This document shows, piece by piece, positions 1 through 7,318 of a stretch of 64,000 nucleotides of DNA. A program made the position numbers and the translations under genes. The stretch lies in the IMG/VR virus record IMGVR_UViG_3300033145_000529, positions 1-64,000 of that record; one strand, 5' to 3'. Each line of letters opens with the position of its first letter. The stretch's first letter is position 1. The notes under the pieces are model-generated. The model was not told the origin of the DNA and did no database searches. It saw only the letters and a list, made by a program, of their open reading frames with translations. Source of the DNA: a virus.

Positions 1-46
<46 letters not shown>

Positions 47-86
47 AATCAAAACAGCTATCATACCTACATGGCAAGCCAATCTC

Positions 87-311
87 TCAGCTAGGTTGTT
101 CACTAAATACATTTTCTTCCTCTTGTATTATTAACCTTCTTAGTTTAAGGTCTCTGCAATGGATTTGGTAATTCTGCCCATTACTTATCACGATATAGAA
201 ACCATTTGGCTCCAAAAATTTAACTGTCCCATACATTGTCTTTTTCTCAAAAGCTCCTGCTTTGAACTCTACAGTGTCTCCAATTCTTAAGTTATAATGT
301 TTGTCCTGCAT
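87..311 (-). CDS. small protein, possible SH3-like beta barrel
   Basis: Unrecognised 74-aa protein. Its short strands (DTVEFKAG, YGTVKFLEPNGFYIVI, NYQIHCRDLKL) look like a KOW/SH3-type barrel, which is inference only. The ATG is preceded by GGAG and AAAGGAAA. It is the last complete gene of the minus-strand run before the window edge, so neighbours on one side are unknown. Confidence 0.7.
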   Translation of the reverse strand: MQDKHYNLRIGDTVEFKAGAFEKKTMYGTVKFLEPNGFYIVISNGQNYQIHCRDLKLRRLIIQEEENVFSEQPS

Positions 312-337
312 TTTTATTTCCTTTCAGCTCCAATTTA

Positions 338-595
338 CTATCTGCTATGAGTTTCTTGTGCCATAGGGTTTTCAAATACCTTTTCTATCTCTCCATTATT
401 TCGCTCTGCCCATTGTTTAAGTTTTTCCTCACACTGAAGGGCAAACGCTTCAACCAGAGACGGGTTGAGAGTGATGTCATAGTAAACAACCTGGATAGCA
501 TGGAGCACATCCCTTACAATGTTATCCAAATTACCAGTAAGGTGAAGTTCCCTATTTTCTGTGCTGCTTATAGTAAGTTTATATTTAATTACCAT
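338..595 (-). CDS. hypothetical protein, 85 aa
   Basis: No family recognised. An N-terminal beta-like stretch (KYKLTISSTENRELHLTG) is followed by helical sequence rich in Glu and Gln. A strong GGGAGG ribosome site lies eight bases before the ATG, and the gene sits in the same minus-strand run as its neighbours with a short gap, so it is very likely expressed. Confidence 0.7.
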   Translation of the reverse strand: MVIKYKLTISSTENRELHLTGNLDNIVRDVLHAIQVVYYDITLNPSLVEAFALQCEEKLKQWAERNNGEIEKVFENPMAQETHSR

Positions 596-617
596 TTCCT
601 TTTACCTCCCAGTCTTC

Positions 618-776
618 TTAATTTACTAATCTTTGCAAGGCTTTAGTATAAGCATCTAGTGTCTTTGTGAAAGCATCCCAAGCCTTGCTGTAATCAACAT
701 ACGCTTGGAAGCGTAAAATATTCCGTGCCTTAATGTAAGCATCTCGTTCCTTTTTAGCTCTGTCCTTATTTTTCAT
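618..776 (-). CDS. small basic helical protein, 52 aa
   Basis: A 52-aa ORF with AGGAGGG placed correctly before its ATG. The protein is Lys/Arg and Ala rich and predicted helical, with the repetitive pattern AFTKTLDAYTKALQRLVN near the end. It is the first gene downstream of the structured leader at 803-950, so that element would govern its translation. Function unknown. Confidence 0.6.
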   Translation of the reverse strand: MKNKDRAKKERDAYIKARNILRFQAYVDYSKAWDAFTKTLDAYTKALQRLVN

Positions 777-802
777 TCCCTTTTCCCTCCTGTTAGATTT
801 AT

Positions 803-950
803 GCTGGCTAGTAGCCTACTTTCGAAAGTGAGCTATGGATAGACCTACGCCCTAACTCACGCCGCCCCTTTCGGGTAGCCAGCTTGCTTAAAGTGCTTTC
901 GCACTAGAAACCATTCTGTATTTACCAACTCACCCGTAAACCTAGCTGGC
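803..950 (-). promoter_or_regulatory. structured leader with two mutually exclusive helices
   Basis: Read on the minus strand, GCCAGCT (950-944) can pair with AGCTGGC (884-878). The same middle strand, extended as GCTGGCTA (883-876), can instead pair with TAGCCAGC (810-803). Both cannot form at once. Inside are tight hairpins: GTGC-GAAA-GCAC, CCC-GAAA-GGG, GTGAGTTA/TAGCTCAC and CTTTCGAAAG. The element ends about 15 bases before the AGGAGGG of the 52-aa gene. This is riboswitch-like architecture but matches no class I know. A tRNA reading fails because there is no T-loop or anticodon arm. Confidence 0.5.
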
Positions 951-1023
951 AATCTTCATCTCCTAAAATAAGAGTAGGATTTGATGGTGATATTTATATT
1001 TCAGCATATCCTGTTGAGCTCCC

Positions 1024-1233
1024 TTATCTGACTTTTTGCCGCACACATTTATGGTTTACTTCACATTGCTCACAACTACATTGCGTTCCTAGATTACTCC
1101 AGCTTTTTACATGAAACCGTGCTCCTTCACAGATAATATGTCGTTCTAATTTCTTATTGCAGTCAGGACATTTATAATACTCCGCTTTGAATGTTAAAGT
1201 TTTGGGTTCTAAAATAGTGTGATGATATATCAT
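1024..1233 (-). CDS. zinc-ribbon protein with degenerate Cys module
   Basis: 69 aa with CPDC near residue 22 and a C-terminal CSCEQCEVNHKC. The second cluster has the C-x2-C-x5-C spacing of the recurring module in this phage but lacks the Phe and the Thr. Its ATG overlaps the stop of the 126-aa gene upstream (ATGA), so the two are translationally coupled. Probable metal-binding small protein, role unknown. Confidence 0.65.
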   Translation of the reverse strand: MIYHHTILEPKTLTFKAEYYKCPDCNKKLERHIICEGARFHVKSWSNLGTQCSCEQCEVNHKCVRQKVR

Positions 1234-1610
1234 TTCTCTTCTCCTACTACTTGGTGATAGTTATATGGTGGTTTGAGCATAGCCAGTTGAGACTCCTCCC
1301 AGATACTATCATTGCCTCCAAAATCCTTATATGCCTCATCAACTTCAGGCAATTCCCCCTTAGCCCATACTATCTCAAGAGACCTATCGGGTTTATCGGC
1401 TCTGATAGATAGTTTAATGAGTTCCTCTATGGTTAGTTTGCCGACTTTGAGATTGAGGATTTGCTTCCTAACATTCTCTGCGAGTTTTCGCTTAAACTCC
1501 TCTTCGTCTACTCTCTTAGAGGCTACTTGCCTAGCAGTTGTTTCATAAGCAATAATAATCTCAGCATCTATCTTCTCCCTAGCTTCGTTTAGGATTTCTT
1601 GGTCTGTCAT
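1230..1610 (-). CDS. hypothetical protein, 126 aa, helical
   Basis: No family recognised. The N-terminal two thirds is charged and helical (EEEFKRKLAENVRKQILNLK) and the C-terminal part is Trp/Tyr/Pro rich. GGGAGG lies before the ATG. Its first 30 bases are almost identical to the start of the gene just upstream (1579-1770), indicating a partial duplication of the gene start. Confidence 0.7.
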   Translation of the reverse strand: MTDQEILNEAREKIDAEIIIAYETTARQVASKRVDEEEFKRKLAENVRKQILNLKVGKLTIEELIKLSIRADKPDRSLEIVWAKGELPEVDEAYKDFGGNDSIWEESQLAMLKPPYNYHQVVGEEK

Positions 1611-1770
1611 TTTTACCTCCCAGAGCTATACGAAATATCTTTTCCGATAATCTGTGGAACTTACAGGGTTTATGCCAAGGACATCTGATTAAACAATCTT
1701 CCTCCATACATAGCTCGCATACTTTCTTTCGGAATAGTTTAGCTTTCTTTAGGATTTCTTGGTCTGTTAT
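1579..1770 (-). CDS. Cys-rich small protein, apparent ATA start
   Basis: An open frame of 63 codons with a GGAGGG site correctly spaced before ATA, and an in-frame TGA just upstream that rules out an earlier start. The first codons match those of the 126-aa gene downstream except that ATG is replaced by ATA. ATA overlaps the upstream stop as ATAA, mimicking the usual ATGA coupling. The body has CELCMEEDCLIRC and PCKFH, a likely metal site. It is either AUA-initiated or recently disabled at the start codon. Confidence 0.4.
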   Translation of the reverse strand: MTDQEILKKAKLFRKKVCELCMEEDCLIRCPWHKPCKFHRLSEKIFRIALGGKNDRPRNPKRS

Positions 1771-1943
1771 TTTTCACCCTCCTTAATAATCTGTCTTTTA
1801 GAGTAATCCTCTAGGATGGCAAACCCCACACAGGCAGGGAAAACTATTACCCACCATTGCCATTGCAAAACGCTGAAGAAATGCGCCATCACCACACCAA
1901 GCAACCCACACAAGAAACAATACATAATATCTATATACTTCAT
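1767..1943 (-). CDS. small membrane protein, 58 aa
   Basis: Start taken at the ATG after AAAGGAGGAATT rather than an upstream in-frame ATG without a ribosome site. Two hydrophobic segments (about residues 5-22 and 27-44) separated by QWQWW suggest a two-pass inner-membrane miniprotein, with a charged tail. Function unknown; membrane miniproteins like this are common in phage accessory regions. Confidence 0.6.
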   Translation of the reverse strand: MKYIDIMYCFLCGLLGVVMAHFFSVLQWQWWVIVFPACVGFAILEDYSKRQIIKEGEK

Positions 1944-1960
1944 AATTCCTCCTTTAGAGC

Positions 1961-2224
1961 TTACCCGAAACACCTTTCGTCAAGTTCAGTCTCTAACTCT
2001 TTCAGAAATTTCTTCCACCCCATAGAAAGTATTCTCTGCCTCTCATCCTTCACCCTCTGCTGACATTCAGCCTTACCATCAATCTCATCTTGGTCTAGTT
2101 GAGCTTGAAGTAGAGGGAATACATCCCTTTTGAAATCTCTACCTAACGACCTAACATGAAAAATGCTTGCTGGTCTTAGCCTATTTAATATAGGCATTAT
2201 CTGTTTATCTGTTAATCTTTTCAT
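1961..2224 (-). CDS. hypothetical protein, 87 aa, one of two paralogues
   Basis: Helical, highly charged protein. It shares the block AQLDQDEIDGKAECQQRV, nearly base for base, with the ACG-start gene at 3572-3832, and the two leaders (GGAGTTGTT) are identical. One start is ATG and the other ACG. The duplication is recent at the DNA level in the shared block, while the flanks differ, which suggests gene conversion or modular exchange. Confidence 0.65.
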   Translation of the reverse strand: MKRLTDKQIMPILNRLRPASIFHVRSLGRDFKRDVFPLLQAQLDQDEIDGKAECQQRVKDERQRILSMGWKKFLKELETELDERCFG

Positions 2225-2266
2225 AACAACTCCTTTATATTTATTTATCAGTCAATCTACTTAGCA

Positions 2267-2362
2267 TTATTCCCACCTGTATCCTGATGTAGATTCTCTA
2301 AACACTACCTCTCTTCGCCAATCCAATGTGCTTTCATACCATTTTGTTGTTTCTTTAGTCAA
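2267..2362 (-). CDS. miniprotein with TTG start, 31 aa
   Basis: TTG is preceded by GGAGGTGATAGA, and that ribosome site overlaps the stop of the upstream membrane gene. The 31-aa product is Trp and Arg rich (WYESTLDWRREVVF). No family recognised; coupling and spacing are the only evidence that it is real. Confidence 0.45.
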   Translation of the reverse strand: MTKETTKWYESTLDWRREVVFRESTSGYRWE

Positions 2363-2366
2363 TCTA

Positions 2367-2594
2367 TCACCTCCTTAAAAACCTAATTGTGCAAAGTCCG
2401 CATAGAGATGCCACAGCCACGCAGATGAAAACGATAACAGAAATATCAGAATGTAAAACACCACGCTGCATCTCTCCTTGATAGTAGGTCGTAATATGGT
2501 CAAAATCAGGCAGGATACTACCGAGGCTGCCGCCAACCCCGACAACCAGTGCAGGAATAAACATCTTATTACCCAGCTTGCCTCTACACCGCAT
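2367..2594 (-). CDS. YdjM-like membrane protein (metal-dependent hydrolase-like)
   Basis: 75 aa with two hydrophobic segments. The motif SILPDFDHI followed by GVLHSD resembles the LPDxDH...HS signature of the YdjM/LexA-binding inner-membrane hydrolase family, but the protein is much shorter than that family, so only the core is present. The start overlaps the end of the preceding gene. An alternative frame over the same stretch (81 aa) has no family features. Confidence 0.5.
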   Translation of the reverse strand: MRCRGKLGNKMFIPALVVGVGGSLGSILPDFDHITTYYQGEMQRGVLHSDISVIVFICVAVASLCGLCTIRFLRR

Positions 2595-2595
2595 A

Positions 2596-3027
2596 TCAAT
2601 CTAGATACGCTCCTATCCAAATTCTATTATCCCTTGGCTCTATATACCAGAGTTCATTGCCTATCGCCGCATTGCAAATCAAGTGCAGACGACCCCCATA
2701 TATTGTTCTACCATAGTATTGTCTATATTCCGCCCTTGTTAGTGTCTCAAGTGATAGGATACAACCCTCCTCCAATGCCCTCTGTTGTAGTGACATAGCT
2801 CTATCGTCACAGTCAGTATCAAATTTAGTTACACCTTTGGTCTCTTCCTGTACCTTAGCTAGGAACTGTTCTAAGTCCTCAACTGAGTGGAAGTGGCTTG
2901 GTAGATTTAGCTGTTCTTCCCTGCTTAGTTCAGAGCCATATACCTGATTATAGGAATAGACGTTAACCCCTACGAATACAGCTAGGCAGATAATTATAGC
3001 TAGTATTATCTTTCTATTAGACGTCAT
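2596..3027 (-). CDS. membrane-anchored transglutaminase-like protein
   Basis: 143 aa counted from the ATG with GAGGAG before it. An N-terminal hydrophobic anchor (about residues 6-24) precedes a soluble domain with DCDDRAM followed by GGRLHLICNA and WYIEPRDN. This Cys...His...Asp order is that of phage transglutaminase-like (papain-fold) proteins, in which the GDCDD motif holds the active Cys. Likely role: a periplasmic or cell-surface cysteine peptidase-like protein. Assignment rests on motifs alone. Confidence 0.5.
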   Translation of the reverse strand: MTSNRKIILAIIICLAVFVGVNVYSYNQVYGSELSREEQLNLPSHFHSVEDLEQFLAKVQEETKGVTKFDTDCDDRAMSLQQRALEEGCILSLETLTRAEYRQYYGRTIYGGRLHLICNAAIGNELWYIEPRDNRIWIGAYLD

Positions 3028-3065
3028 TTCTTCTCCTCTACTATTTCGTGCCATCCCTCAAGCTC

Positions 3066-3225
3066 CTACCTTACTTCGGAGAGGATTAGAGGTTTGATTT
3101 CCTTGTAGATTACTTTGGCTATTTCAGTTAAATCAGCATAGAGAGCATCTCTCTCTATTATCAGAAACAGCACCAATCCAGTATACCAGCATTCGTTTAG
3201 CTATTATTTCTACTATCTCATCCAT
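3066..3225 (-). pseudogene. small gene with apparent frameshift
   Basis: ATG with a GGAGAGG site opens a frame (MDEIVEIIAKRMLVY) that hits a stop after 30 codons. Shifting one base near 3185 continues as a well-formed helical sequence (ERDALYADLTEIAKVIYKEI) to a TAG at 3066. Either a decayed small gene or a single-base sequencing error. Confidence 0.35.
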
Positions 3226-3246
3226 TATCCTCTCCTACTACTGGTT

Positions 3247-3381
3247 TCACTTCTTCCATTTAGGTGTATTTTGCCTAGCTTTTGCCACGCACTTTGGGCA
3301 AGCTGATTGGTCTGCCACCGAATAGGGATAAAAAGTATACGGCTCCCCACATATAGGACATTTAATTGTTTTAGTATCCAT
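3247..3381 (-). CDS. zinc-ribbon miniprotein, 44 aa
   Basis: A 44-aa ORF after AGGAGAAG, with CPIC and CPKC about 19 residues apart, a classic treble-clef or zinc-ribbon pair, and a basic tail. Similar to many phage miniproteins of unknown role. The next small gene begins about 20 bases beyond its stop. Confidence 0.6.
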   Translation of the reverse strand: MDTKTIKCPICGEPYTFYPYSVADQSACPKCVAKARQNTPKWKK

Positions 3382-3405
3382 TATCTTCTCCTATTACTAA
3401 TGTCT

Positions 3406-3591
3406 TCAGGCTTCTAATTCCTCGCACAGACTGCTAAGAATATCGGCTGGAACTGAGTCAAAAAATGTTTCAGGTAATTTAGGAACGACATCAACCACCC
3501 AAGCTAGTGTCTCGACAATAGTCCTGTGGATTTCCTCTCTCACATAGTCATCCATTGTTGCTTTTGGAGTTTTACTTGGAAATTCTCTCAT
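3406..3591 (-). CDS. hypothetical acidic protein, 61 aa
   Basis: No family recognised. AGGAGGCAAGTA precedes the ATG, which overlaps the last 20 bases of the ACG-start gene upstream. The protein is helical with a hydrophobic centre (ETLAWVVDVVPKLPETFF) and an acidic C terminus. Confidence 0.55.
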   Translation of the reverse strand: MREFPSKTPKATMDDYVREEIHRTIVETLAWVVDVVPKLPETFFDSVPADILSSLCEELEA

Positions 3592-3832
3592 TACTTGCCT
3601 CCTGTTTTAATATAGACTTTACCTTTTGGGCTAACTCAAATGAAAATAGCAGCATAAGTTTGTCCAATATCCTCTCAACCCTCTGCTGACATTCAGCCTT
3701 ACCATCAATCTCATCTTGGTCTAGTTGAGCTTGGGTTATTGCTCTTCTACCAGCACCTCGCTTATTAGAAGCTACAAATCTTTCACCATTAAAAACTGCA
3801 TCCTCTATCTGTCGCTCTGTTAGTATTTTCGT
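3572..3832 (-). CDS. paralogue of the 87-aa protein, apparent ACG start
   Basis: 86 codons with AGGAG five bases before ACG and an in-frame TGA directly upstream of that site, so no ATG, GTG or TTG is available nearby. The leader GGAGTTGTT is the same as in the paralogue at 1961-2224, which has ATG in this position. The shared block AQLDQDEIDGKAECQQRV confirms the frame. Initiation at ACG, or a recent start-codon loss, are the two readings. Confidence 0.5.
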   Translation of the reverse strand, partial: TKILTERQIEDAVFNGERFVASNKRGAGRRAITQAQLDQDEIDGKAECQQRVERILDKLMLLFSFELAQKVKSILKQEASNERISK

Positions 3833-3859
3833 AACAACTCCTTTTCAATTTTAATATAC

Positions 3860-4768
3860 CTATCGGCTATCTTCTCCAAACTCTCTCTCTTTCAGATAAT
3901 CCTTAAACATCAAAGCTGTTAAACGACCTATTTGTTTGCGTGCATCGGGTGAGTCAACTATTTCACCCTCAGCCTCCCGAAGAATGTCATCGGTCATCAA
4001 GGCAATTATTTTACCTGTGTTCTCTATTGTTGCCTCGACTACACCTTTTGTCAAAATGTGGTTTAATCTCTCCTGCGTTACCCATTCGTTAGCAATTACC
4101 TTTGCGTTCTCTATAACTTTTAATTTCTCTGGACTAATTTGACGTGGGGCTTTGGTTTCCTTATACTCATCCCTCTTATGTTTAGCAATTACTCTTTTGC
4201 CGCTGTTCAGCACAACTTCTTCAATCGGTCTGAGCACAATACCTTCACGATGATGCTCTCCCATCTCATTTCTGACTGCCTGCTCAGAGGGAGCATCCCT
4301 TTCGGCATCAATTGCTTCAAGAGTAGTAGGAATTCTCTTATAATGGACAAATTCAATACCGAGTTTATTACAAATATCTTCTGCATTTGGAACATTTAAC
4401 CAAGTGTCTCCAATCTTAACCTCAAATGCCACAAACTTCTGCTTGTCACCATAGACTTTCCTCATCCCCTGCATTTTTCCACCGTAGAACTCACCGTAGA
4501 CGTGGACTTTGTTGTTCGGTGGGGCTATTTCATCAAGTTTTGTTCTTATTGCTTCAGCATCGAAGAGTTCAATAAAAGTTTCATACTTTCCCCCACCAGC
4601 AAAGAATGCTAGTCGGCTACCGAGAGTAGTTTCCTTATCGGGTGTATAAGAAAGATGAGCAGAAGTGCCGTGAATTTTCTCTAAGGCATATACTTCCCTA
4701 AATAAAAGTATTTCTTGTTCCTTATATAGATTTGGTATGCTCATATAGGACACTGTTTCTACCCCCAT
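3860..4768 (-). CDS. RNA ligase, Rnl2-like
   Basis: Nucleotidyltransferase that would seal nicked or cut RNA through a ligase-AMP intermediate. Motif I is EKIHGT (Lys31), motif III/IIIa YGEFYGG (91-97), motif IV REGIVLR (174-180) and motif V IAKHK (194-198), in the order and spacing of the T4 Rnl2/RNA-editing ligase family; 302 aa fits. The start follows GGGGGAG; a second ATG eight codons in is possible. With RtcB further along the same arm, the phage has two unrelated RNA-sealing enzymes, which suits repair of tRNAs cut by host anticodon nucleases (inference). Confidence 0.85.
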   Translation of the reverse strand: MGVETVSYMSIPNLYKEQEILLFREVYALEKIHGTSAHLSYTPDKETTLGSRLAFFAGGGKYETFIELFDAEAIRTKLDEIAPPNNKVHVYGEFYGGKMQGMRKVYGDKQKFVAFEVKIGDTWLNVPNAEDICNKLGIEFVHYKRIPTTLEAIDAERDAPSEQAVRNEMGEHHREGIVLRPIEEVVLNSGKRVIAKHKRDEYKETKAPRQISPEKLKVIENAKVIANEWVTQERLNHILTKGVVEATIENTGKIIALMTDDILREAEGEIVDSPDARKQIGRLTALMFKDYLKEREFGEDSR

Positions 4769-4795
4769 CTTGCTCCCCCAACACCCATCTAGTAT

Positions 4796-5089
4796 CTAAA
4801 TACTGTTGTAATTGTGCTGAGGTAACTCCCCAATCAAAATTCCATATTTATCTGCTTCACATGAACCCCAATTATATCTGCCACACACTTTGCATAACTC
4901 CTTACATTCTTTTAATGCTAAGAAATAGGGTTGTATCAAATGAAACCGTTCTGGTGTTAATTTAGACATAATGAGGACTTCACATTTCGTTGTGTAACAT
5001 TGAAACTTAACCTCACAGTTATTACAATGTTCATCGCAATAACCATCACCAAGCTCCTCACCACCTAATATGTAACGCACTATTCGCAT
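4796..5089 (-). CDS. Cys-module protein, 97 aa
   Basis: Start chosen at the ATG after GGAGAGGTA, overlapping the previous stop (TAATG). Carries the recurring module as CNNCEVKFQCYT with a further Cys three residues before and one five after, plus CKELCKVCG downstream. Probable metal or Fe-S binding protein. Function unknown. It is co-transcribed with another module carrier just upstream. Confidence 0.7.
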   Translation of the reverse strand: MRIVRYILGGEELGDGYCDEHCNNCEVKFQCYTTKCEVLIMSKLTPERFHLIQPYFLALKECKELCKVCGRYNWGSCEADKYGILIGELPQHNYNSI

Positions 5090-5403
5090 TACCTCTCCGT
5101 AAAACACTTGAACCTGTTCACGCAAGTTTCGCACTCCTCGCCCTGTAAAACACCTTCACAAATCCTCTTAATAGGTTTGTAATAATCCGTGCCCCACTCA
5201 GCAATCAGTTCTCTATTACCACCACCGCTTCCACCTGTTTTGTAGACACGAACAATATCTTTGCCACTTTCATCATCGTGGTAGCACTCAATTTTAGCTC
5301 CTGTACGCCAGCCTCGGATATGACCAGCAATTCCGCTATCCTTACTTCCGCCCCTTGTAGCTTCACCACGATCGCCTTGAATATTCCCATAAAAATGTGA
5401 CAT
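5089..5403 (-). CDS. MSHFYG-type phage protein fused to Cys module
   Basis: 104 aa. The N terminus (MSHFYGNIQGDRGEATRGG) belongs to a small family I recognise from many unrelated phages (MSHFYGxxxGxRGEATRxG), of unknown function. The C terminus is the local module CETCVNRFKCFT ending in ER. Start is at the ATG following GGGGAGGTAAAACA. The fusion shows that the module behaves as a mobile tag-like domain. Confidence 0.7.
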   Translation of the reverse strand: MSHFYGNIQGDRGEATRGGSKDSGIAGHIRGWRTGAKIECYHDDESGKDIVRVYKTGGSGGGNRELIAEWGTDYYKPIKRICEGVLQGEECETCVNRFKCFTER

Positions 5404-5407
5404 TGTT

Positions 5408-5524
5408 TTACCTCCCCATAGTACACAACAATCTTTGCAATTCTGGTGACAGTCCATCTATCCACCAACATTCAAGTCTGCCGTATGGTTCAAATCTAAC
5501 ATAAATGACATTGCCAGCAGGGTG
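5408..5524 (-). pseudogene. open frame lacking a start codon
   Basis: A 38-codon frame (includes IYVRFEPYGRLECWWIDG) runs between the in-frame TGA at 5527-5525 and a TAA placed exactly inside the spacer of the next ribosome site, the normal arrangement of real genes here. No ATG, GTG or TTG lies in frame. Probably an N-terminally broken gene, or one with an ATT start. Confidence 0.3.
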
Positions 5525-5531
5525 TCACTCT

Positions 5532-5639
5532 TCAATAGTCTTTGCTGTTTTCTGTATTCTTTTCCTCCGCTTTGGCTTCCCTCTCCTCTTCTTTCTCTGC
5601 CTCAGTAATTGCAGTTTTGAACCTTTCTTCGTAATCCAT
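5532..5639 (-). CDS. charged miniprotein, 35 aa
   Basis: Starts eight bases after the upstream stop and is almost entirely Glu/Lys/Ala, so a short helix or coiled coil. No recognisable family and only a weak ribosome site (TTAAGG). Kept because it fills the gap in an otherwise contiguous block. Confidence 0.35.
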   Translation of the reverse strand: MDYEERFKTAITEAEKEEEREAKAEEKNTENSKDY

Positions 5640-5646
5640 CCTTAAC

Positions 5647-5841
5647 TCAATCAAACTCTCCCCTTGCTACACACTGACGCAGGTGCTTAACTAGCTCTAT
5701 GTGTGCTTTGGTAGGTATTTCGTGACAACCAGTAGCACAAGCACACCTGTCTTTGCAAGCATCGCAATCTGTGTCAAAGGTATTACCTTTAGTAGCACGA
5801 CAGTCCCTTACTTTCTTGGGTAGCAATTCATATCCTTCCAT
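5647..5841 (-). CDS. Cys-rich protein with variant Cys module
   Basis: 64 aa containing CDACKDRCACATGC, a variant of the recurrent module in which the aromatic positions are replaced by extra cysteines, giving five Cys in fourteen residues. It is the first gene after the promoter at 5862-5890. Metal or cluster binding is likely; role unknown. Confidence 0.6.
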   Translation of the reverse strand: MEGYELLPKKVRDCRATKGNTFDTDCDACKDRCACATGCHEIPTKAHIELVKHLRQCVARGEFD

Positions 5842-5861
5842 TCTTTCACCTCACTATAACC

Positions 5862-5890
5862 ATTGTATCATAAGCCCCAATTAAAGTCAA
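5862..5890 (-). promoter_or_regulatory. sigma-70-like promoter
   Basis: Minus strand TTGACT, 17-bp spacer, TACAAT, with extended TG. The spacer carries GGC at positions 9-11 followed by TTATG, as in the other promoters of this phage. It would drive the 5,841-to-87 block. Confidence 0.7.
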
Positions 5891-5991
5891 ACCTTATTTG
5901 TGGCTACACCAATCTCTCTGTGTCCATTATTTCGGGGAATAGCCTGCCTAACTACCCATCACAAATGATATAATCCCCCCTAACATCTTCT

Positions 5992-6141
5992 TTAATTTTC
6001 GTTTTCATGCAATTTTTTTTCGAGAAATTCAAGTCGCTCTTTATCGTATGGCGACATAGTGATAGCACCTAATTGCTCCACAATGCTAAAGTATTTTTTA
6101 TAGATTATCACCATTTCTAGCAAAATTTCTTCTTTATTCAT
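5992..6141 (-). CDS. hypothetical protein, 49 aa
   Basis: Helical protein (EEILLEMVIIYKKYFSIVEQL) with GGAAAGGGAAG before the ATG. The ATG overlaps the stop of the 30-aa gene upstream (TAATG), so it is coupled. No family recognised. Confidence 0.55.
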   Translation of the reverse strand: MNKEEILLEMVIIYKKYFSIVEQLGAITMSPYDKERLEFLEKKLHENEN

Positions 6142-6233
6142 TACCACTTCCCTTTCCTTAATTGCTTGTTTTCCAACCCAAGAAGTCTAATCAGCTCGTT
6201 GCCCCTTTTAATCTCATCTATTTCTCTTCTCAT
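6141..6233 (-). CDS. coupled miniprotein, 30 aa
   Basis: A 30-codon ORF whose ATG overlaps the preceding stop (ATGA) and whose own stop overlaps the next ATG (TAATG). The product is basic and helical (MRREIDEIKRGNELIRLLGL). The overlaps at both ends are the main argument that it is translated. Confidence 0.45.
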   Translation of the reverse strand: MRREIDEIKRGNELIRLLGLENKQLRKGKW

Positions 6234-6703
6234 CGCCAGAACCTCTTAGTTACCTTTGGATTTCTGTGAAGCCTTTGAGGGTCTTGTTGATACACTTGGC
6301 TTTCCGTTGCTATCTCATGCTGTGATGTATAGCACTTAAACCTATCTGGACAAGTTCCACAGATACTCGTAACTTCCAAGTTAAGTTTACTTCTTATCTC
6401 TGAGTGTGGCTTTTCTCTGCATTCCTTACAAAGCGGAACTATAAAATTACAGGTATTAACACCCTCAAAAGTTAGACGTTCTATTGTAGTAGGAAAGAGA
6501 TTTGTGCCTTTAACTAACCCACAACAAGCACACAATACTAGACGATTTTTTTCTCTTTCTTTTTTGCGACAAGAGGTACAGATAGGTTTTATTATAATAT
6601 GGTCACCTTCGGTCATTGTATATGGTCTTACTGTGTCATGTGTAAAACCGCAAAAACTACAATAACCTATTTTATGTTTAATAATATGAGGTTTAACTTC
6701 CAT
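6230..6703 (-). CDS. zinc-finger protein with Cys module,157 aa
   Basis: Start set at ATG 6703, where the protein begins with a CSFC...CTSC zinc site followed by CACC...CKEC and then the module CGTCPDRFKCYT. The upstream in-frame ATG at 6742 lies in what looks like nuclease debris in another frame. Three consecutive Cys pairs suggest a multi-zinc DNA- or RNA-binding protein. Function unknown. Confidence 0.65.
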   Translation of the reverse strand: MEVKPHIIKHKIGYCSFCGFTHDTVRPYTMTEGDHIIIKPICTSCRKKEREKNRLVLCACCGLVKGTNLFPTTIERLTFEGVNTCNFIVPLCKECREKPHSEIRSKLNLEVTSICGTCPDRFKCYTSQHEIATESQVYQQDPQRLHRNPKVTKRFWR

Positions 6704-6830
6704 GTTCCCACTTATAACCGCCTGCTGTCTTACGCTTGCCATTGCATACCATATAAAGATTATTTATTCTAGTTTGTCTACTTGCTTCCTTTCAAAGCCT
6801 CACTTATGTGTTTCCTATGCTCTCATTAGT
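6693..6830 (-). pseudogene. homing endonuclease debris (NUMOD fragments)
   Basis: Two frames here read as DNA-binding repeats of homing endonucleases. One is a NUMOD3-like helix (HISEALKGSK). The other is a NUMOD1-like piece with ASRQTRIN and, further on, GKRKTAGGYKWE. They are joined by a frame change and have no nuclease domain. Remnant of a lost HNH or GIY-YIG mobile gene. Confidence 0.5.
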
Positions 6831-6838
6831 CAGATGTT

Positions 6839-7318
6839 TCAACTTTTACACCTTGTGGTAAGGCAACGAAATCTATTATCGCATTTCGCACAGTTTTCGC
6901 TTTCCCCAAGTGGAATAGCCTCAATAGTTATTCTCAAAAATCTTTCAGTATTGTGCTTTAAGATTTCACTTACATCCCTAAATTCATCGTAAGCTATGCG
7001 AGACATGCCAGGATGTTTACTATTAAAATTTGGACAACCTAGATACTGAAAAATCTCACGAATAGTGCCGTGTTCATCACGGTCAACTGCATCACCAACA
7101 TCTTCCGCCAAAAATCCCTCAATTTCAATAGGAAGTGAAGCAACAAGTTGGCTTTCTACGCATAGCTTCTTTATCTTAATTTGCCTTAACTGCTCCCTCT
7201 CCTCAACATAGAGATTTTTAGCAGAACCATCCGAAATTTGCCCCTCAATCGCCTTTATCTCAATTTGCATTTCATTGCGTAGTTTGATAGTTTGCTCTCT
7301 GGTCTTATTCTCTTGCAT
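6839..7318 (-). CDS. coiled-coil protein ending in Cys module
   Basis: 159 aa. The first 55 residues are a charged coiled-coil-like helix, the middle is unrecognised, and the C terminus is the recurrent module CAKCDNRFRCLTT followed by another Cys. Module-at-the-end architecture is shared with the genes at 5089 and 15214. Function unknown. Confidence 0.65.
   Translation of the reverse strand: MQENKTREQTIKLRNEMQIEIKAIEGQISDGSAKNLYVEEREQLRQIKIKKLCVESQLVASLPIEIEGFLAEDVGDAVDRDEHGTIREIFQYLGCPNFNSKHPGMSRIAYDEFRDVSEILKHNTERFLRITIEAIPLGESENCAKCDNRFRCLTTRCKS

Noticed and set aside
803-883. Possible tRNA gene
   Set aside because: The 81-nt fold has an acceptor-like stem but no T-loop TTCGA in place, no seven-base anticodon loop and wrong arm order.
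2375-2620. 81-aa minus ORF overlapping the YdjM-like gene
   Set aside because: Wrong frame for the LPDFDH motif, no family features and no better ribosome site.
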